This document shows positions 17,868 to 29,382 of a stretch of 64,000 nt of DNA, in pieces. Position numbers and translations under genes: made by a program. Positions within the stretch are counted from its first letter, which is position 1; every line of letters starts with the position of its first letter. The notes beneath the pieces were generated by a model. The model saw nothing but the letters and a program-made list of their open reading frames with translations, searched no databases and was not told the DNA's origin. The stretch spans positions 97,622 to 161,621 of the forward strand of contig JANBTT010000024.1 in assembly GCA_027578915.1 (NCBI GenBank). Direction: 5' to 3'. Source of the DNA: Coemansia sp. RSA 1200. Its lineage: Eukaryota; Kickxellomycota; Kickxellomycetes; Kickxellales; Kickxellaceae.

Positions 17868-19799
17868 TCAGCGGTGGTTGGCGGTACCAATGCCACGCTT
17901 TCCGGTAAAGAGATGCTTGGGCATCTTGGTCCTGACGGCACGGTCGGCCTCGCCGGCCTTTCCGGTGCGGGCGATGCGACGGTTCACAATGGAGCGGGAC
18001 TTTTCGACATTTGTGTGGTGGCGCTTAGAGTCGTTGAGACCCATCGTCGAGCGGTCGCGCACAACCGATACGGCACGAGCGGCCAGGCTGGACGATCTAG
18101 CAAGCTGCAGAGCAGACGAAGGATCGCGGGACTCGGATCTTCCGCGCTTGCGAGAAATGCGGTCGGAGGTTCTGTCGGCGTCGTCGGAGCTGAGTCCCAA
18201 TCTCCGCAGGTGCTCAGCAAACTCCTCTGACGTGCTGGCGGCAGCCTTCTGCTTTGCATTGAGGGTTGGGCGGTTGACGTTGTTGATGAATGAAGCCTTT
18301 GCAATCAGCTGCTTCTTCTCGCGGATGCGGCGCGCAAGGTCGCGGATGCGCTTCTCCTCCTCGTCATCCTCCTCGCCATCGTCGGGCGAGTCGTACATGC
18401 CCTCGGCCTCCAGCCGCTCCTCCTCGCGCTCAAGCTCGGCCAGCCGCTCCTCGATCGCAGGGTCCACAAAGTCAATAACGTTGCGTCCGTCCATGATCTC
18501 AGGAATCGTGTCGTATTTCCACTCATCGGCCGCCAGCAGATACTTCTTCTGCAGATCCACGCTGTAGATACCAGCGCCGCCGCCGGCTGCCTCCAGATCG
18601 CGCTCCAGAATGCGCCGGTCGGGATCCGTCGGGTCGTAGCGGCGACGCTTTGCCACGGCCTCAGGGATGCATGCAGGACGCTCAACCGCGTCACGGCGCC
18701 CTGGCTGCGCAACATTGAGCTTGTTGAGCACATTGGCAACCTTCTGGCCCTTGAGCTTCATCTCCACACGCTGCTGGAGCAGCTTGTCGCACGCCAGATT
18801 GCGTGTCTCGACGATTCCTTTGTCCAGATACGAGCTGAGCTGCGACAGCTCGACGCCGCTGGCGCATGCCGACTCGACCAGCGCACGGTCCTCGGGACTG
18901 GCATCGTCCAGAGCACATGCGTCGGTCTTGGACACAACAAGCAGCGTCGGCTTGTTGGCAAACAGCGGCTTGATGGAGTTAAACAGATTCACCTGCTCCT
19001 GCACCGAGTATCCGCACTGACCCGACAGATCAATGAAGAACATCACCGCGGCACGCAGATGCGCCAGCGCCGTGATCGACTGCATCTCAATGGTATTGCG
19101 GTCCTCCAGCGGATGGTCCAGAATCCCGGGAGTGTCAATCACTTGCCACCGCAGATACTTGTAGTCCATGTGTCCGACAAACAGCGACTTTGTCGTAAAC
19201 GCATACGGCTGCACATCGACGTCAGCACGGGTCACTTTGTTCATGAACGACGATTTGCCCACATTCGGGTATCCGCACACTATCAGCGTGCGCGTATTCG
19301 GGTCAATCGTAGGCAGACGCCCCAGATGCTGTCTCACCTGCTCCAAGTAGCTAAGCGAGTCCTTCTGCCGCTTCATAATAGTCGCCATACGGCCCATAGC
19401 CGCGCGTTTCAGCTGCTTGCATCTGTACAGCGAGTCGCCGAACTTGAGCAGACGCACATAGTCCTTGCCCACTGCGTCAATCAGATGCTTGGCCGTGTTG
19501 ATTTGTCCCAGCGCCAGCTTGTAATGGTCCTTGTCGTACAGCACATTCATCAGATCAGCGTAGAATGGATGCACGTTGTCCAGAACTGGGAACTCCTCCA
19601 GAATCGCCCGCAGTTTCTCGTCAAACGACTCCTGCGTGAACTTCACCTTGCGCATGTAGAACTGGCGGATGCGTGTGATTTTGTATCCCGGATGCACTAC
19701 CGTTGGCGTCTTGCGCTGTGTCTTTGACAGCACAATGTCAAGAAAGTCATTGGCGTCTGGGACCGGCGCAATGCGCTTAAAGTTGTATATCGACGCCAT
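17868..19799 (-). CDS. NOG1: Nucleolar GTP-binding protein NOG1 (60S ribosome biogenesis GTPase)
   Basis: 643 residues, like yeast Nog1 (647). The N-terminus MASIYNFKRIAPVPDANDFL is family-typical and is followed by a helical bundle domain. The Obg-type G domain shows G1 GYPNVGKSSF (about residue 176), G2 TT of YAFTTKS, G3 DTPGILD and G4 SKTD. The C-terminal half is charged (EEDDEEEKRIRDLARRIREKK) and ends in a basic nucleolar tail. Nog1 sits on pre-60S particles from nucleolus to cytoplasm and its C-terminus probes the exit tunnel. Single exon; start codon confirmed by the conserved N-terminus. Confidence 0.97.
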   Translation of the reverse strand: MASIYNFKRIAPVPDANDFLDIVLSKTQRKTPTVVHPGYKITRIRQFYMRKVKFTQESFDEKLRAILEEFPVLDNVHPFYADLMNVLYDKDHYKLALGQINTAKHLIDAVGKDYVRLLKFGDSLYRCKQLKRAAMGRMATIMKRQKDSLSYLEQVRQHLGRLPTIDPNTRTLIVCGYPNVGKSSFMNKVTRADVDVQPYAFTTKSLFVGHMDYKYLRWQVIDTPGILDHPLEDRNTIEMQSITALAHLRAAVMFFIDLSGQCGYSVQEQVNLFNSIKPLFANKPTLLVVSKTDACALDDASPEDRALVESACASGVELSQLSSYLDKGIVETRNLACDKLLQQRVEMKLKGQKVANVLNKLNVAQPGRRDAVERPACIPEAVAKRRRYDPTDPDRRILERDLEAAGGGAGIYSVDLQKKYLLAADEWKYDTIPEIMDGRNVIDFVDPAIEERLAELEREEERLEAEGMYDSPDDGEEDDEEEKRIRDLARRIREKKQLIAKASFINNVNRPTLNAKQKAAASTSEEFAEHLRRLGLSSDDADRTSDRISRKRGRSESRDPSSALQLARSSSLAARAVSVVRDRSTMGLNDSKRHHTNVEKSRSIVNRRIARTGKAGEADRAVRTKMPKHLFTGKRGIGTANHR

Positions 19800-20264
19800 G
19801 TCCTGCTATAATAATGTTAGTACCTAAGGTCCCAGAATAAGTAAATAAAAAAGTATAGCAAGGAAGAGTGGAATGACAAAAGTAAAAAAAGGGGAGGTGT
19901 CAATGGTGGCTATACTTTTAATATATACTTTATTGGCAAGAGCAAGAGGGACGAAGGAAAAGAGAAAACCGCATGTGTATGCTAGAATCGTATCAAAAGC
20001 GGGAAAAATATATAAAAAATTGAAAAACTTTTTTTTCTTTTCCTCATTATATGATCTTGATCCAGATCAGACAATCACGTGTGTACATTATTACCTGCAA
20101 TTGATTGATTTATTGGTGCCTGAGTGGATGCTGGATATCCAACACTATCATCTTTCCTTCTCCGACTCTCCCTCCTACCCCCTTCTGTTATTGTCATTGT
20201 TTTGGTGTTATTTTGCCCATTTAAATCTACTCTTTTGTGGCGAAATAGGGAACTCTCTGTCGAG
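19800..20264. promoter_or_regulatory. Divergent promoter between NOG1 and the NIPA-type gene
   Basis: 465 bases separating divergent genes, AT-rich near NOG1 and pyrimidine-rich before the transporter start. No specific factor site recognised. Confidence 0.35.
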
Positions 20265-21479
20265 ATGAGCAGCTATCTTATTGGAGTCGGAGCAGCGGTG
20301 TTTGGAAATGTGGTGATTGGCGGCGGCCAATGCATGCAAAAGTATGCGCTAAACAAACTCCAGCGCGAGTGGGAGGCCCGGCGCGAACTAGAAGGACTCG
20401 AAGGAGGAGGAGGAGGGGCTATGTATGGCACCAGCACAGGCAGCAGCGCTGCTTCTGGCGCAGCAATGCATGCCAGCGCACTAGATGTGCGAACACGAAG
20501 TGGATCCACGTCACTTGGATCTCGCGGCAGACACGGGGCAGCCGATGGGCTGGGTGGACGCGCAGAAAGCGCAGCAGCAGCACATGGCGGACCCAGTCCC
20601 CGGTACACAAGCAAGGCGTGGATCCTTGGGCTTGTGATGAACTACGCTGGTGAGGTGTTTGGGAACTCTGTTGCGTTGTCGTATCTGTCGGCATCGGTGG
20701 TGGCGCCGCTGGGCATCATCTCGGTGATTGTTAATCTGGTGCTGGCTGAGCGGTTTCTGGGCGAGCGGATCACGCCTAACCAGCGGTACGGATTCACGGT
20801 GATCATGGCCGGGGTGGGGCTGATTCTGCTGGTGGCGCCACGCAAGTCGGCGGCCTCCGACGCATTGCAGTTTGTTGAGCTGGTTTCGACGTCTGGGATC
20901 CTGGGACTGTTTGGCATGCTGTTCATTGTACAGACGGCGCTGATATCGCTGATCCGCCTGGGACGGCGTGAATCGCTCTTCCTGTATGTTCTGGTGGCAT
21001 CGCTGTTTGGAGCGATGAATGTGATGGTGTCAAAGATCCTGACAACCTTTGTGCGTCTGAAGCTGACGTTTTCGGCCATTCCTAACCCGGCGGATATTGT
21101 GTTCTATGGCGCAACACAGGCTGCGCATGCACGGCCTCTGGTTTTGTTTCTGACGGGGCCCCAGATCCTGGCTGCCGTCGTTATGGCGCTCTCGATTGTT
21201 GGCCAGGAGTCGTTTAGACAGCAGGCGCTGGGCAGATACTCGGTCATGCAGTTTCAGCCCGTCTTCTTTGCCACTTACAATGTTGTGGCCACGCTGTCAG
21301 GCCTTCTGCTGTTCAAGGAGCTCGATGGCACGGCCCACGCTTTGCTCTTCTTTTCGGTCTTCTCGCTGGGCATTGCGCTTATTCTCTACGGCTCAAGGTT
21401 CCTGCAGAAGGCCCGGTCCGTTGTTCTGCCGTCCCACATCAGGCTCCACAAGGAAAACCTTGGCTTGAAGACCTTGTAA
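20265..21479 (+). CDS. NIPA-type (DUF803) magnesium transporter-like membrane protein
   Basis: 404 residues from ATG 20265 (MSSYLIGVGAAVFGN). The open frame extends upstream, but those codons lie in a CT-rich leader and the first membrane helix starts right after this ATG. About nine hydrophobic segments follow; the diagnostic piece is GNSVALSYLSASVVAPLGII followed by VNLVLAERFLGERIT, matching the NIPA family pattern. NIPA proteins carry Mg2+ or act in endosomal/plasma-membrane trafficking. A low-complexity insert of about 90 residues (GGGGAMYGTSTGSSA...) lies between helices 1 and 2, longer than usual for the family. Single exon. Confidence 0.85.
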   Translation: MSSYLIGVGAAVFGNVVIGGGQCMQKYALNKLQREWEARRELEGLEGGGGGAMYGTSTGSSAASGAAMHASALDVRTRSGSTSLGSRGRHGAADGLGGRAESAAAAHGGPSPRYTSKAWILGLVMNYAGEVFGNSVALSYLSASVVAPLGIISVIVNLVLAERFLGERITPNQRYGFTVIMAGVGLILLVAPRKSAASDALQFVELVSTSGILGLFGMLFIVQTALISLIRLGRRESLFLYVLVASLFGAMNVMVSKILTTFVRLKLTFSAIPNPADIVFYGATQAAHARPLVLFLTGPQILAAVVMALSIVGQESFRQQALGRYSVMQFQPVFFATYNVVATLSGLLLFKELDGTAHALLFFSVFSLGIALILYGSRFLQKARSVVLPSHIRLHKENLGLKTL

Positions 21480-21614
21480 TAAACATGAAAAAACTGACAA
21501 GATATAAATACCACTGGCATACTTTTCTACACCCCCCATCTCCTTTCTGTTTTCTCTCTGTTTTTAACTCTTTCATTGACACTAGTAAAAGAAAAATAAT
21601 AGCTAGTAGGTTGG

Positions 21615-23510
21615 TCAGCTCTCCACCTCCATTGGCGACTGTGCGCGATTCCCATTAGTAGGAGCACTGTTATCCTGCTCTTCTTCGTCCTCTTCCTCCT
21701 CCATCTCGTCCTTTGGAAACACTTCGTCACGAAGCACAGAAAGCGACTTTGACGAAGGATTGACGTTACGGAACATATTGTCAAAGACAGAAGAGCGCAG
21801 GGCACGCCACTGCAGCACATCTGCTCTCTCTTGCTCGCTTGCCGTTAACATATCGTAATCGGCATCGTCCCGACAATAGAGATCGAGTCTACCCATGGCG
21901 GCCAACAGGTCCATTGCACGCACCTCGCGCCCAAGTCCCTCCAGATCAGCAGAATCGATCTTGACTGTCCACAGATCCGCCAGCCGTTTCGATCCCATCA
22001 TAGGTGCCCCTGACTGCAGCTCCGATTCCTTCGCAAACCCCATAAACTGATTCCGCGGGGCATCCAGAAACAGCTGCGCCGAGACACGCAGCTCCTCCAG
22101 AAGCTCGGTCTCCTGCGGTCCGTCCAGTTGCTTCTCAAACGGCTTGCACGACTCGGCCTTCCACCGCGACCAGCTGTTCTCGTGAAACAGAACAAACTGC
22201 GACGTGCGGCTAAACACTCCGCGGTCATTAGCCGCGCCCACCAACTGGCCACTCGCGCGCTTCCTGAGATCGCGCAACGCCTTCTCGTCAGCGCTGGAGA
22301 TGGCAACCCCACCAAGAACGAACTTGTTGGTTGCTGTTTTCTTCAGCGTCTCCAGACGGTCCCCGGACATCGATAGCACGTATTTGATGAATATCAGGAG
22401 CTGCAGAAGAACCTGGCATTTGAATAATGAGTCGGCGAACTGCATACGCAGGAGTGTTGGTGCTGTCAAGTACTTTAGTGTCTCGGTACCCGTGGGCTCT
22501 AGGAGGGCTAGTGATTGCGTTTTGCTTGTTATCGTCTTGCGGAACTCATCAATGGTCACCGTGGCTGCCTTGACAAATTTTTCTACCGAATACTCGTTGT
22601 TGCTATTGCTGTTATTGTCTGGTGGCTGCGTGTCGGTCAGTTTCTGTGGATTGGCGAAATACTCCTGAAGGGACCAGAAAGCCTGGTACAAATCGCGATC
22701 GGCCTTTACCTGGCTTCTACCATCATTTCCTCCTCCCTCTGCCACCATAATATCGTTATTGCCGTTATTGTCGTTGTCGTCATTCTCGTCCTCATCTTCA
22801 AGCGCCGGCAAGATAGGAAGATTGGTCTGATCAAAGTCGCCACGCAGGTTGACGCCCGACCGCTCGGATAATGGAAAGCTGTTCGCCACAAACGTCTGCA
22901 CGCGCCCGGCAAACTGGCTCATCGTGGAGTGGGGGATTCTTCTAAGCAGGTTATTGCACATCTTGAGCATCACTATTCCTTTACCGCCGGTTGCCGAGAT
23001 GTTGCGCCGGAGAAGCTGAGCGCGACGCTCGAGGTGCTTGAACACCTCCTGTGCAACAACGATGCTCACCATGTCCATTGCTTCTTCAACCAGCGTGAAC
23101 GCCAGCGATGGGTCTACCATGCTGCCCACGTCGCTTAGAACGCTGGCAATATCGATTAGTGCCAATACCTGCCAAAACACTCCTTCCCCGGTCGAATCTG
23201 AATCACTCGTGTTCCTGTCCGCGGTGTCTGTCGGGTTCGCTTGGATCGGTTGTATGGGGTCTGTTGGCAACTGCTGGACGAGATCAAACATGTATGTGTG
23301 TAATGCGTACTCTAGGTTCCGTCGCTCGATATCCGTTGCAGTCGAAGATAGCGTGTTACCATTGTTGGTCATTGTTTTTGTGATGCGATCGATGGCCTCG
23401 ATGTTTAGTTGCTGGTCGTATACCAGTCTTTCCTGAATCACGCTGTGTATTGCATCTTTGATTAGTGTCCGTTGAATCGATAGCTGGTCCTCCTTTCGCT
23501 GGCCATCCAT
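21615..23510 (-). CDS. THOC1: THO complex subunit 1 (THOC1/Hpr1)
   Basis: 631 residues. The family core is visible at about residues 185-255: LLRRIPHSTMSQFAGRVQTF followed by FPLSERSGVNLRGDFDQTN, matching the LLRRLSKSxNxxFCGRIxxFLAxxFPLSEKSGxNL signature of THOC1. A later FHENSWSRWKAESCKPFE (about residue 455) is also family-like. THO couples transcription elongation to mRNA export and limits R-loops in the nucleus. There is an acidic Asn/Asp stretch near residue 260 (DEDENDDNDNNGNND) and an acidic C-terminus (EEEEDEEEQD). Single exon; converges on the NIPA-type gene. Confidence 0.9.
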   Translation of the reverse strand: MDGQRKEDQLSIQRTLIKDAIHSVIQERLVYDQQLNIEAIDRITKTMTNNGNTLSSTATDIERRNLEYALHTYMFDLVQQLPTDPIQPIQANPTDTADRNTSDSDSTGEGVFWQVLALIDIASVLSDVGSMVDPSLAFTLVEEAMDMVSIVVAQEVFKHLERRAQLLRRNISATGGKGIVMLKMCNNLLRRIPHSTMSQFAGRVQTFVANSFPLSERSGVNLRGDFDQTNLPILPALEDEDENDDNDNNGNNDIMVAEGGGNDGRSQVKADRDLYQAFWSLQEYFANPQKLTDTQPPDNNSNSNNEYSVEKFVKAATVTIDEFRKTITSKTQSLALLEPTGTETLKYLTAPTLLRMQFADSLFKCQVLLQLLIFIKYVLSMSGDRLETLKKTATNKFVLGGVAISSADEKALRDLRKRASGQLVGAANDRGVFSRTSQFVLFHENSWSRWKAESCKPFEKQLDGPQETELLEELRVSAQLFLDAPRNQFMGFAKESELQSGAPMMGSKRLADLWTVKIDSADLEGLGREVRAMDLLAAMGRLDLYCRDDADYDMLTASEQERADVLQWRALRSSVFDNMFRNVNPSSKSLSVLRDEVFPKDEMEEEEDEEEQDNSAPTNGNRAQSPMEVES

Positions 23511-25362
23511 TATGTGAAGAAAGGGGGGAGATAACCAAGTTGAAGTACAAAAATAAAAATAAAAAAAACTGCTACAATTGTTTCTTCTACGGTTTTTCAG
23601 TCCAAATCATTCAGATTAAATAATCCCAAACCCTCAGCATATGTGACTGGATGTTTTGCAAATGGCATATGTTGTATATATGGGTATCTAACCACGTGAT
23701 TCTCCAGTGGCTTTAATTTTTTCATGGGATCAAAGATTCATGGCGTTTAATACAGTATTTTCTGACATGTTCGCGTTTATTGTTTTCTTGGATACAATCC
23801 AGCTTAAAGGCATCCCCTGTTGTGTCCAATATATTTAAAACAACAAAAATAAAAGAGGAATTGGGGGAATGTGAGTTGCTACCAAAAATAGCCCAGCTAT
23901 TTTTAACCATTAATCGTTCTTGGCTCAGCTTTTTCCTTCTCTCCGCGCTGTCTTTCTATGAGTCGAAAGGTTTTATACAAAGAGGAAGTGAAAAAGTAAA
24001 CAGAAAAATAGAATGGCGGGTAATGGGGATGGTATATTTAGATGGCCGAAAAAAAGATGGAATCTTTTCCATCTGCACCTGCGTCAATTATACATGGGAG
24101 AAAATAAGAAGAAAGTGGATAGGGGACGGCGGAAACGGTTGTCAATAAAAGAAAGGATTTTTTAAACACTCACTCAGTGAGACAAACTCCCAGTGGTTCA
24201 CTTTGAAGAATCCTTCAGACCGGGGGGTTTCGCCAAGCCTTGGTGCCTACTCTGGCGCTTCTTTCAGCATGATTGGTCAAACCGTCAAAATGAGCCACAA
24301 TGAAACCGTCTTTTTATTATACTTTCCCTCTCTCCCCCCACGCATAAAATAAAAGAAAAGAAAAAAAAAAAGAAAAAAGGCACAGAAAGGAGTTTCGTTT
24401 TCACGATGCACCTTCATTTCATGCAGTGCAGCACGCACACGCAAGGAGAAAGCGAGAAAGAAAATAAAATAAAAAAGCGTCATAACTTTGTTGGTTGGGT
24501 TTAGTGGTCTCACTTTTTTTTTTTCGCTCAACCGGTTGTTGGTGATCACGCATGCTCTTTTTTCCCACCTTTCTCTTTCTCTCACATTTTTCTGTTGCTC
24601 AGCCTAAAACTGTCTAATTTTCTTTTTCTTAGCATACTGCATTCTGTGCTTGTTCTTTTCTTTTTCTTTCTCTCCCTTGTCTATTGGCATTATCTAGTTA
24701 GCTTTATTATATATTTAAAAAGCGTGAACTGGTCGGGGTTTCTTTTCTTATTTCACACTTTAAACATCCAGTTTGCCATACATCGTTCTGTTCTTTTGGT
24801 CTGGTGTCACTTGTCATCCGCTTGGTTTTTCTTGTTCAGTCCTGGAAGGCTTTTTATTCTTTTGCACCAAAAGCAGCGGATTATCCTCCACCTCCACCTT
24901 CCCTTTCTTCATTTCATGACTTTTGTGCTGAGGAGGGGATAAATGAAAGAAAAGGAGACAGTCAAAAGTCCAAGTCTAACGCTGGCTGTTTCCATCCTCT
25001 GGGCTCATCTTCACTCTTTTCCCGCCTCACCTACAAACCATACACACTCATTATCACACACTCTAATTGTCTAGCTACAAGGTTCTCTTGTTTATTTCTG
25101 TCCTTGCATTATTCTCTGCTAGCTGGATTTTTATTTTCTTCATTCATTCTTTTATTTTTTTGGGTTGACAGGAAACAACAGCCGCTGTGTGTCTGTTGTT
25201 GCCGTGCTTGTACAATTGCACTTGCAAACACACTCCTTCTCTACCTCGTCCCTTCGTTTCTTTCTTTCTTTCCTTCTTATTATCCTTCAAATACAGCTCT
25301 CACATCATTAAAAGAGGGGGGATTACTAGAGTGGAAAGGGAAAAGATACACACAAAAGTATA
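23511..25362. promoter_or_regulatory. Long divergent intergenic region between THOC1 and CSC1
   Basis: 1.85 kb with no convincing gene. From about 24,590 to 25,290 it is strongly pyrimidine-rich on the + strand, as in other long fungal leaders, and presumably belongs to the CSC1 promoter/5' leader. An A-rich patch lies at about 24,340-24,380. Confidence 0.4.
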
Positions 25363-28300
25363 ATGTCGTCGCCGTCAAACTCGGTCCTTGAGGACATCAT
25401 CTCGGGAATCTTTAGCGATGACAGCCAGACGCAGAAGCAATACTTGTCCATAATCGGTCTGCTTTACCAGGCCGGAATCATGTTCGCCATAGGCGCTGGC
25501 GCCTTTCTGGTGTTCATTCTTCTACGACCGAAAAACACACGAGTGTATGCTCGTCGCTACAAGGCCCTTGCAAAAGACGAGTAAGTTTCTGCGTTTGTTG
25601 TGTTTTGTTTCTTTCATTCGCATTGTGAAGATTACTGCCTACCGTGTGTGTGTATGTCCTGTTTTTGTTTTATTTTCTGTATTGTGTGCTAACTTTTGCA
25701 CAAGAACATGTTTGTGTGGCTTCTATTTCTCATTACGGATCCTTTTGTGTAGACGCCGACCTCCAAAGCTCGGACGCGGGATATTTGCGTGGGTTCCGGC
25801 AGTGTGGCGGGCAAACGAACAATATCTGATGGACACAGTTGACGTGGATTCAGTGTACTTTCTGCGCTTCATCAAGCTCAACATGTGGCTGCTGATGATA
25901 TACACGGTGCTTGGAATGTGTGTCACGGTTCCTGTCAACTATTCCAACGGAAACAACGCGAATGTCACCGATGACCTCAACAAGTTTGCGCTTCTGTGGA
26001 TCACGCTCTACCACATCACCACGCTGAAGGTGTTCTGGCTGCATGTGGTTGGCGCCTACGTGTTCACTGTTATTTTCTTCTTTTTCATTTGGCGCGAGTA
26101 CAAGCGGTTTGAAAAGGTACGACAGAACTATTACGCGTCACCCGGGTATCTGCGCAAACTCCAGTCGCGCACAATCATGGTCACTCGCGTACCGGCTGAC
26201 ATGCAAACCGACAGTCAGCTGCGCGCGTTCTTTTCCGAGCACAGTCCCAGCTATTCACCAACACAGGTCTCGATTGCTCGCAAGATTGGCGAGCTGCAAG
26301 AGCTGATTGACAAGCACGAGAGAGCGGTACGCAAACTGGAAAAGGTGCTCTGCAAGCATCTTGTCGGCAACGGAGATCTGGCAACCAAACCCCGGCCGCA
26401 GATAAAATTCAACGGCGCGATGGTTGACGCAATCGAACATTACACGCAGGAGATTGAAGGTCTAGAGGATCTGATCAACAGCACACGACAGGAGTCCGAG
26501 ACGTTCAAACCAACAAGCGTGGCCTTTCTTTCGTATCCAACGCCGCAGATTGCGCATTTTGCCAGACGGTCAATGCACTGGATTAAACCGCTTCTTGCTA
26601 CACTTGCGCCACATCCGAAAGAGGTGATCTGGAGCAATGCGCAGCTGCCTAGAAACAAGCGGGTCAGACGGCAGTGGCTGGCCCGGCTTCTCTCGGTCGT
26701 CTTCTGCTTTGTTGCGTTTTGGCCGGTGGCAGGAATCACGTTCATTGCAGATGCAGCAAACATCCAGGTTCTGTGGCCAAAGACGTCAGACTTTTTCTCG
26801 CGGCACGATACGCTGACAACGATATGGCAGAACACGTTTTCGCCGCTGATTCTTGTTCTCTACTACATCGCCATGCCGCACGTGTTCCGCGCAATCAGCA
26901 GATACCAGGGAATATCGACGCACACGGGTGTGGAGCGGTCTGTGCTGAAGAAGATGTACGTGTTCTACTTTCTGTCCAACATTGGCGTCTTCACGCTGGT
27001 TGGCGTCATTGTGCGCACCGTGTTTAAGCAGCAAACGCAGGACATAACGGTCGGCATGTTCTTCCACGACTTTGTGCAGTCGCTCAACATGAAGGCGCAG
27101 TTCTGGACCGCCTACGTGTCGCTGCGTGGCCTGAATGCAATGGTGGAGCTGGCGCAGCCATTGTCGCTGCTTCTGATATTCTTCAAGCGGTACACGCGCA
27201 ACCTGACTCCGCGTGAGCTGCGCGACCTGACACGGCCGCCCGAATTCGACTCGTCGCCAGTGTACTCGATGTACCTGTGGGTGTTTACGATCAGCATGTT
27301 CTACTCGATGTACTCGCCCATTATCCTGCCGTTTGCACTGCTAGCCTTTGTGCTTGCGTACTGGGCCTACAAGTACGTTCTCATGTACGTTTACCAAACC
27401 AAACACGACACGGCGGGCGAGATGTGGCGGTGCGCCATTAATCGGATGATCGTGTCGATGATCTTTTTCCAGGTCTACTTGTGCGGGTGTCTCAGGGCGC
27501 GGATGAGCGAGTTCACCGATCGTCCTACGGAGATCCACAACTCGCTGCCCATTGTCTACGCCGTGATCCCGCTGCCCGTGATCACGATGGCGGCTGGAAT
27601 CTACCTGCACTTCTGGCTCAAGAGGAGGGTCGACTACACCAACCAGTCGGTCGAAAGCGACGGCTTTGAGCAGCAGCAGAAACGCATATCTGATGGCACT
27701 GCGGAGGAGACCCTGGGCGACCGATTCCTGCACCCCATTTTCTCGCAACCGCTCACCACGCCCACCGTCGACAAGCGAGTGCGCCACCTGCTCCCCAAGG
27801 TGTACCGTGGCAGGACGTCGGTTTCGATGTCGGGGCCCAGAAAAACAGTCGGCAGTGTCATGGCCGATTCGTACGAGCACAGACTGGCTGCTGGAAGCAT
27901 AGCCAACGCATCCACGGTGTACGGATCCGAAACAATGGAGCTCGAAAGCGTAATGGACGACCGCGACCGGCACGACTTTGACGGCACTGCTACGCCTGAT
28001 CCGTTTTCGAAGCGACCGATGGCCGGTGGTCTTGCGCGCGGCTTCTCTGTGGATAGCAACGTGTCTGGCGCCGATACGATGGAGATGAGACCCATGGGGA
28101 GACAGTATCGGAGGGAGGGCTCTGGAAGCCAAGTCAACCTGCTTTCAAAGGAGATTCACAATGGGTCTAGTGCGTCGATTAGCGATAATGAGGAGATGAT
28201 GATGATGGTGTCCATGTCAAACGCATCGCTGGATCGTAACGGCGGTGGTCGACGCAATGCCCCCGACACTATGGACTACCGTCACCATCTGTCTGGCCAG

Positions 28301-28723
28301 AAAATCAATGGCGAGGTCGCAATGCTGACCCAGTCTCGGAGCCCAAGACAGCCAGGCGGGATCACCTTTGCCAACGACAACGACTATAATGGTGGCAACG
28401 GATACGGAATGGGCGAGATCCGCAATATCGGCGGCAGTGGTACGTTTACGGACTCTGCACCGCGTTACAACACGAGTGACTGGGCGGGTCAATCGAACGG
28501 ACCACGTCCGGCTCCTGAGCCGAGATACGCCCCGGTGCACGACTACTTGGGCGCAGCGTCGTCTCAGGAGAGACTGCCGTACCAGCCATTTGACCAGATG
28601 CAGCCCTCGCGGTATGGTTCCAGGCCGCCTGCCGATAATAGTGGCTACGACTATGGTCGCAGGCCTGCTCCTTCCCAGCAAAAACAGCAGCAGCCACGGA
28701 ACAACCACCCGCACTGGGAATAG
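25363..28723 (+). CDS. CSC1/OSCA/TMEM63-family stress-gated cation channel (two exons)
   Basis: Exon 1 is 25363-25580 and exon 2 is 25753-28723. Joining them gives 1062 residues and keeps frame (ALAKD-E-RRPPKLG). Exon 1 carries the first membrane helix (GIMFAIGAGAFLVFILLRP). Exon 2 opens with the family hallmark KLGRGIFAWVPAVWRANEQ and the late-exocytosis-type N-domain. A cytosolic RNA-recognition-like domain follows (TIMVTRVPADMQTD, about residues 205-340), then the multi-helix RSN1/OSCA pore domain with PLILVLYYIAMPHVF. The C-terminal 300 residues are disordered, Ser/Gly/Asn-rich. Family members are osmotic/mechanical-stress-gated cation channels or scramblase-related proteins of the plasma membrane. 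Which of several fungal paralogues this is cannot be told here. Confidence 0.93.
25581..25752 (+). other. Intron of the CSC1-family gene
   Basis: 172 bp, donor GTAAGT at 25581 and acceptor TTTTGTGTAG ending at 25752. Splicing after phase 2 restores the conserved family sequence across the junction; unspliced reading meets a TAA at the donor. Confidence 0.9.
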
Positions 28724-29130
28724 AATAGTATATATTCTCTTTTTTATTCTTGTGTGTAAAGGTCGTGTAGATTGACATTGTGGTGGTTTTTTGCACACAA
28801 GTAACAACAGAAAAACATACTATCTAGAGCAAAAGAAATTGCAGATACACCTGCTTTTATGCTTAGGGGTTTTCTACTTTGATACACCATGTCAAGGAAG
28901 GACGACTTTTGTTAGTCGCCAGTGGTGCTTTGGCAGTAATGGTTGATACTGGTTAGGCATTGCAGCTCACATACCAAAATTCACCCATCACAATGAAAAT
29001 GAACAACACTCTACTCGAAGCAAAATCCACTTGTATTTGCAATGTAATGTAGTTTTTTCCTCTTTTAACGCAGCATCGCTTGCAGAGTACGCTATGTGCA
29101 AAATTATTAAACTGTCAACTTATCAACCTA
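28724..29130. other. Intergenic spacer after the CSC1 gene
   Basis: About 400 bases containing 3' flanks of two convergent genes. No gene seen. Confidence 0.4.
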
Positions 29131-29382
29131 CTATCTATCTGTTTTTCTGCTCGGCTGTCCTGTCGACTTGTAATATTCGTAGTCATAATCCAAATAAGCA
29201 CCCCTCATTCCAGTTGTAAATTTTATTGCTTTCCAAGCAATTTCCTCTGGCGACATATCAGTCTTTTCTCTTTTTATTATACCAGCCCTAACTTGTGCAT
29301 CATGAATCGCTTGAGCTCTCTTGGCATCGAATTTTGCATTCCGCTTGGCTTTTTCAGCTTTCCTATCAGTAGTTGTTAACAT
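29131..29382 (-). CDS. Small charged hypothetical protein (83 residues)
   Basis: Open frame from ATG at 29382. A Lys/Arg/Ala-rich helix (DRKAEKAKRNAKFDAKRAQA) is followed by SPEEIAWKAIKFTTGMRGAY and a Tyr/Asp-rich tail (LDYDYEYYKSTG). The mix of a basic amphipathic helix and a compact aromatic segment looks like a real small protein, not a random frame, but I do not recognise it. Codons are AT-rich, in line with the surrounding patch and unlike the neighbouring CSC1 and NEO1 genes. It lies at the border of the 29-32 kb transposon-rich patch. Confidence 0.45.
   Translation of the reverse strand: MLTTTDRKAEKAKRNAKFDAKRAQAIHDAQVRAGIIKREKTDMSPEEIAWKAIKFTTGMRGAYLDYDYEYYKSTGQPSRKTDR

Noticed and set aside
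24181..24275. GC-richer stretch examined as a possible tRNA gene
   Set aside because: No cloverleaf, no A/B box spacing and no anticodon arm could be formed; no tRNA found anywhere in the window.
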